Below, piece after piece: positions 32,692-33,985 of a DNA stretch of 33,985 nt. Origin of the DNA: Sphingobacteriales bacterium (GTDB lineage Bacteria; Bacteroidota; Bacteroidia; Sphingobacteriales; Sphingobacteriaceae); assembly GCA_013298995.1 (NCBI GenBank), contig JAAFJW010000018.1:1-33985 (forward strand), given 5' to 3'. A model generated the notes under the pieces. That model worked only from the letters and a program-made list of their open reading frames with translations, was not told the origin of the DNA and did not search any database. Made by a program: the position numbers and the translations under genes. Within the stretch, counting starts at the first letter, position 1. Every line of letters begins with the position of its first letter.

Positions 32692-33772
32692 CTTTGTCAA
32701 ATTCTTTTTCAATATCTTCAATACTTGGTAAACTACTTTTTATATTTTCTGGCAACGATTTGGTAATTTCATTTTCCCAGTTCGAAATACCTATTGGATT
32801 ATTTACCCCAGCCAAAGAATATTCAGCTACTACCTTGTTTTTTTCTTTTACCAATAATAAGCCAATGGTTTTATTGTCGTCTTTACCGCAAAGTGCATCG
32901 TTTACCACGTTCATATACATATTGAGTTGGCTGATATGCCCTGGCTCTAATTTGCCGCTTTTTAACTCTATCACTACATAGCATTTTAATTTTATGTGGT
33001 AAAAAAGCAAATCGAGGTAAAAATCACTATCGCCTAATTCCAAATGTACCTGACGACCTACAAATGCAAAACCTCGCCCAAGTTCTAGCAAAAACTTTTG
33101 AATATGGGCTATTAGCTTTTGTTCTAATTCTCGTTCTTTAATATGGCTTGCGTTTCCCAAAAAATTAAAAATATAAGGGTCTTTAAAAGATTGTGTAGCC
33201 AAGTCAGAATCCAAAGGTGGCATGGTTTCCAGAAAATTATTAACTGAATTTCCTTGTCTTACATGTAGTTTACTTTCAATCTGAAACACCAACATATCTT
33301 TTCCAAAGCCGTTTTCGATGGTTTTTTGAGCATACCACAGCCGTAATTCAGGTTCTTTTATTTTGTCTAAAAGTGTAATATTGCTTCGCCATGGAATTTG
33401 TGCAACGGTGCGTTGCACTATTTCTAAATCTGCCCACTCTTCAGCAAATTTTCGCATATACTTTAAGTTTCTGGGCGAAAAACCTGTTTCTTCAGGGAAA
33501 GCTGTTTTTAAATCTAAAGAAAGCCTATCCACTATTTTAGCGCCCCAACCTTCCGTTTCTTGTTTGATAAGTATCGCTTTACCGATATGCCAATACATTA
33601 ATATCATTCTTTGATTGGCATTAAGAATAGTAGCAAGCTTTTCTTTTTTAATAAATCCCTTTAAATCATCTACAAAAGAGATATAACCATCAGGCATTTC
33701 TTTCACATTTTCAGCCAAAGGAAATACCACTTTTTCTATTTCATTACCTAATTGCTTTCTTTTAGATTTCAT
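32678..33772 (-). CDS. PD-(D/E)XK nuclease-domain protein, DUF1016/YhcG family
   Basis: This 364-residue protein has the two-part DUF1016 architecture. The N-terminal helical domain (about 35-165) reads ILNANQRMILMYWHIGKAIL and LSLDLKTAFPEETGFSPRNL, then PWRSNITLLDKI. The C-terminal nuclease-like domain has the PD-(D/E)XK core in DSDFYLDLLFYH...CYVVIELKSGKLEPGH (Asp near 248, Glu-x-Lys near 265-267). Such genes lie in type I restriction loci of many Bacteroidota; their exact role is unclear. It overlaps hsdM by 11 bp and hsdS by 14 bp, so it is inside the operon. Confidence 0.88.
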   Translation of the reverse strand: MKSKRKQLGNEIEKVVFPLAENVKEMPDGYISFVDDLKGFIKKEKLATILNANQRMILMYWHIGKAILIKQETEGWGAKIVDRLSLDLKTAFPEETGFSPRNLKYMRKFAEEWADLEIVQRTVAQIPWRSNITLLDKIKEPELRLWYAQKTIENGFGKDMLVFQIESKLHVRQGNSVNNFLETMPPLDSDLATQSFKDPYIFNFLGNASHIKERELEQKLIAHIQKFLLELGRGFAFVGRQVHLELGDSDFYLDLLFYHIKLKCYVVIELKSGKLEPGHISQLNMYMNVVNDALCGKDDNKTIGLLLVKEKNKVVAEYSLAGVNNPIGISNWENEITKSLPENIKSSLPSIEDIEKEFDKDEEL

Positions 33773-33985
33773 AGCCCAAAGTTTTAAAAGCGTTAATCAA
33801 TTGGCTTTGCGATTGTTTTTCTTCTTGCAAAAGGGTTTTGAAATCCTTTTGTATGCGTTTCATTTCGGTATCAAAATCTATTTCGCTATCACGGTCAATA
33901 AACTCAATGTATTTGCTTGGCACCAGCGAAAAATCGTTTGCCTGTATTTGTTCAAAACTGGCAGAGTAGCAATACTCAGGCACAT
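33762..33985 (-). CDS. hsdM: Type I DNA methyltransferase subunit, C-terminal part (HsdM)
   Basis: Only the last 74 or so codons are in the window; the gene continues past the right edge. The end reads CYSASFEQIQANDFSLVPSK, then YIEFIDRDSEIDFDTEMKRI, then LLQEEKQSQSQLINAFKTLG, the C-terminal tail of N-6 adenine methylase subunits that contacts HsdS. The catalytic NPPF motif would lie outside. It is the first visible gene of the operon hsdM-DUF1016-hsdS on the minus strand. hsdR is not in this window. Confidence 0.85.
   Translation of the reverse strand, partial: VPEYCYSASFEQIQANDFSLVPSKYIEFIDRDSEIDFDTEMKRIQKDFKTLLQEEKQSQSQLINAFKTLGYEI

Overview
The window is AT-rich chromosomal DNA from a member of the Bacteroidota. 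The evidence is family-level: a Bacteroidota-type FKBP isomerase, a PorV/PorQ-like outer-membrane protein, a ComEC with a degenerate C-terminus, a fused RibBA, the ArsS radical SAM pair, several TAnnTTTG-type -7 promoter elements, and no Shine-Dalgarno signals. The order within the phylum cannot be fixed from the sequence alone.

Layout: An APC-type permease (502-1974) is followed by a 339-bp internally deleted IS1-like element with intact ends. A minus-strand block then carries an FKBP isomerase and a tight three-gene unit (PorV/PorQ-like protein, helix-hairpin-helix outer-membrane protein, ComEC). Next is an Rpn-type PD-(D/E)XK protein whose tail is a 21-bp tandem repeat coding for coiled-coil heptads. 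From 9.9 to 22.4 kb the window is mostly housekeeping: metallophosphoesterase, diacylglycerol-kinase-like lipid kinase, MerR regulator, pyrE back to back with a NUDIX gene, an SDR oxidoreductase, an HPt phosphotransfer protein, folK, sppA, acs and ribBA. queG follows. The arsenosugar-type AhpD-like protein/ArsS pair comes next, then an unknown gene with ruvB, a small ORF overlapping an ADP-ribosyltransferase-like gene, and dnaE. The right end is a minus-strand type I restriction-modification locus (hsdM partial, DUF1016-type PD-(D/E)XK nuclease, half-size hsdS). It ends in a chimeric remnant in which the start of a second DUF1016 gene is joined to a headless four-helix-bundle gene.

The gaps between housekeeping genes hold decayed accessory genes: a HEPN-type Abi-like gene with a stop and a frameshift, an antitoxin-like gene with an amber codon, a GNAT tail and the IS1 relic. 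They also hold at least three dispersed repeat families, each present in two copies here, one of them built on an 18-bp GC-rich palindrome. No rRNA, tRNA or CRISPR array was recognised.

The best candidate for something undescribed is the 57-aa ORF overlapping the ADP-ribosyltransferase-like gene at 27.1-27.9 kb, which has the architecture of a toxin-antitoxin pair. The rearranged restriction locus at the right end is second. All family assignments come from reading motifs; no database search was run.
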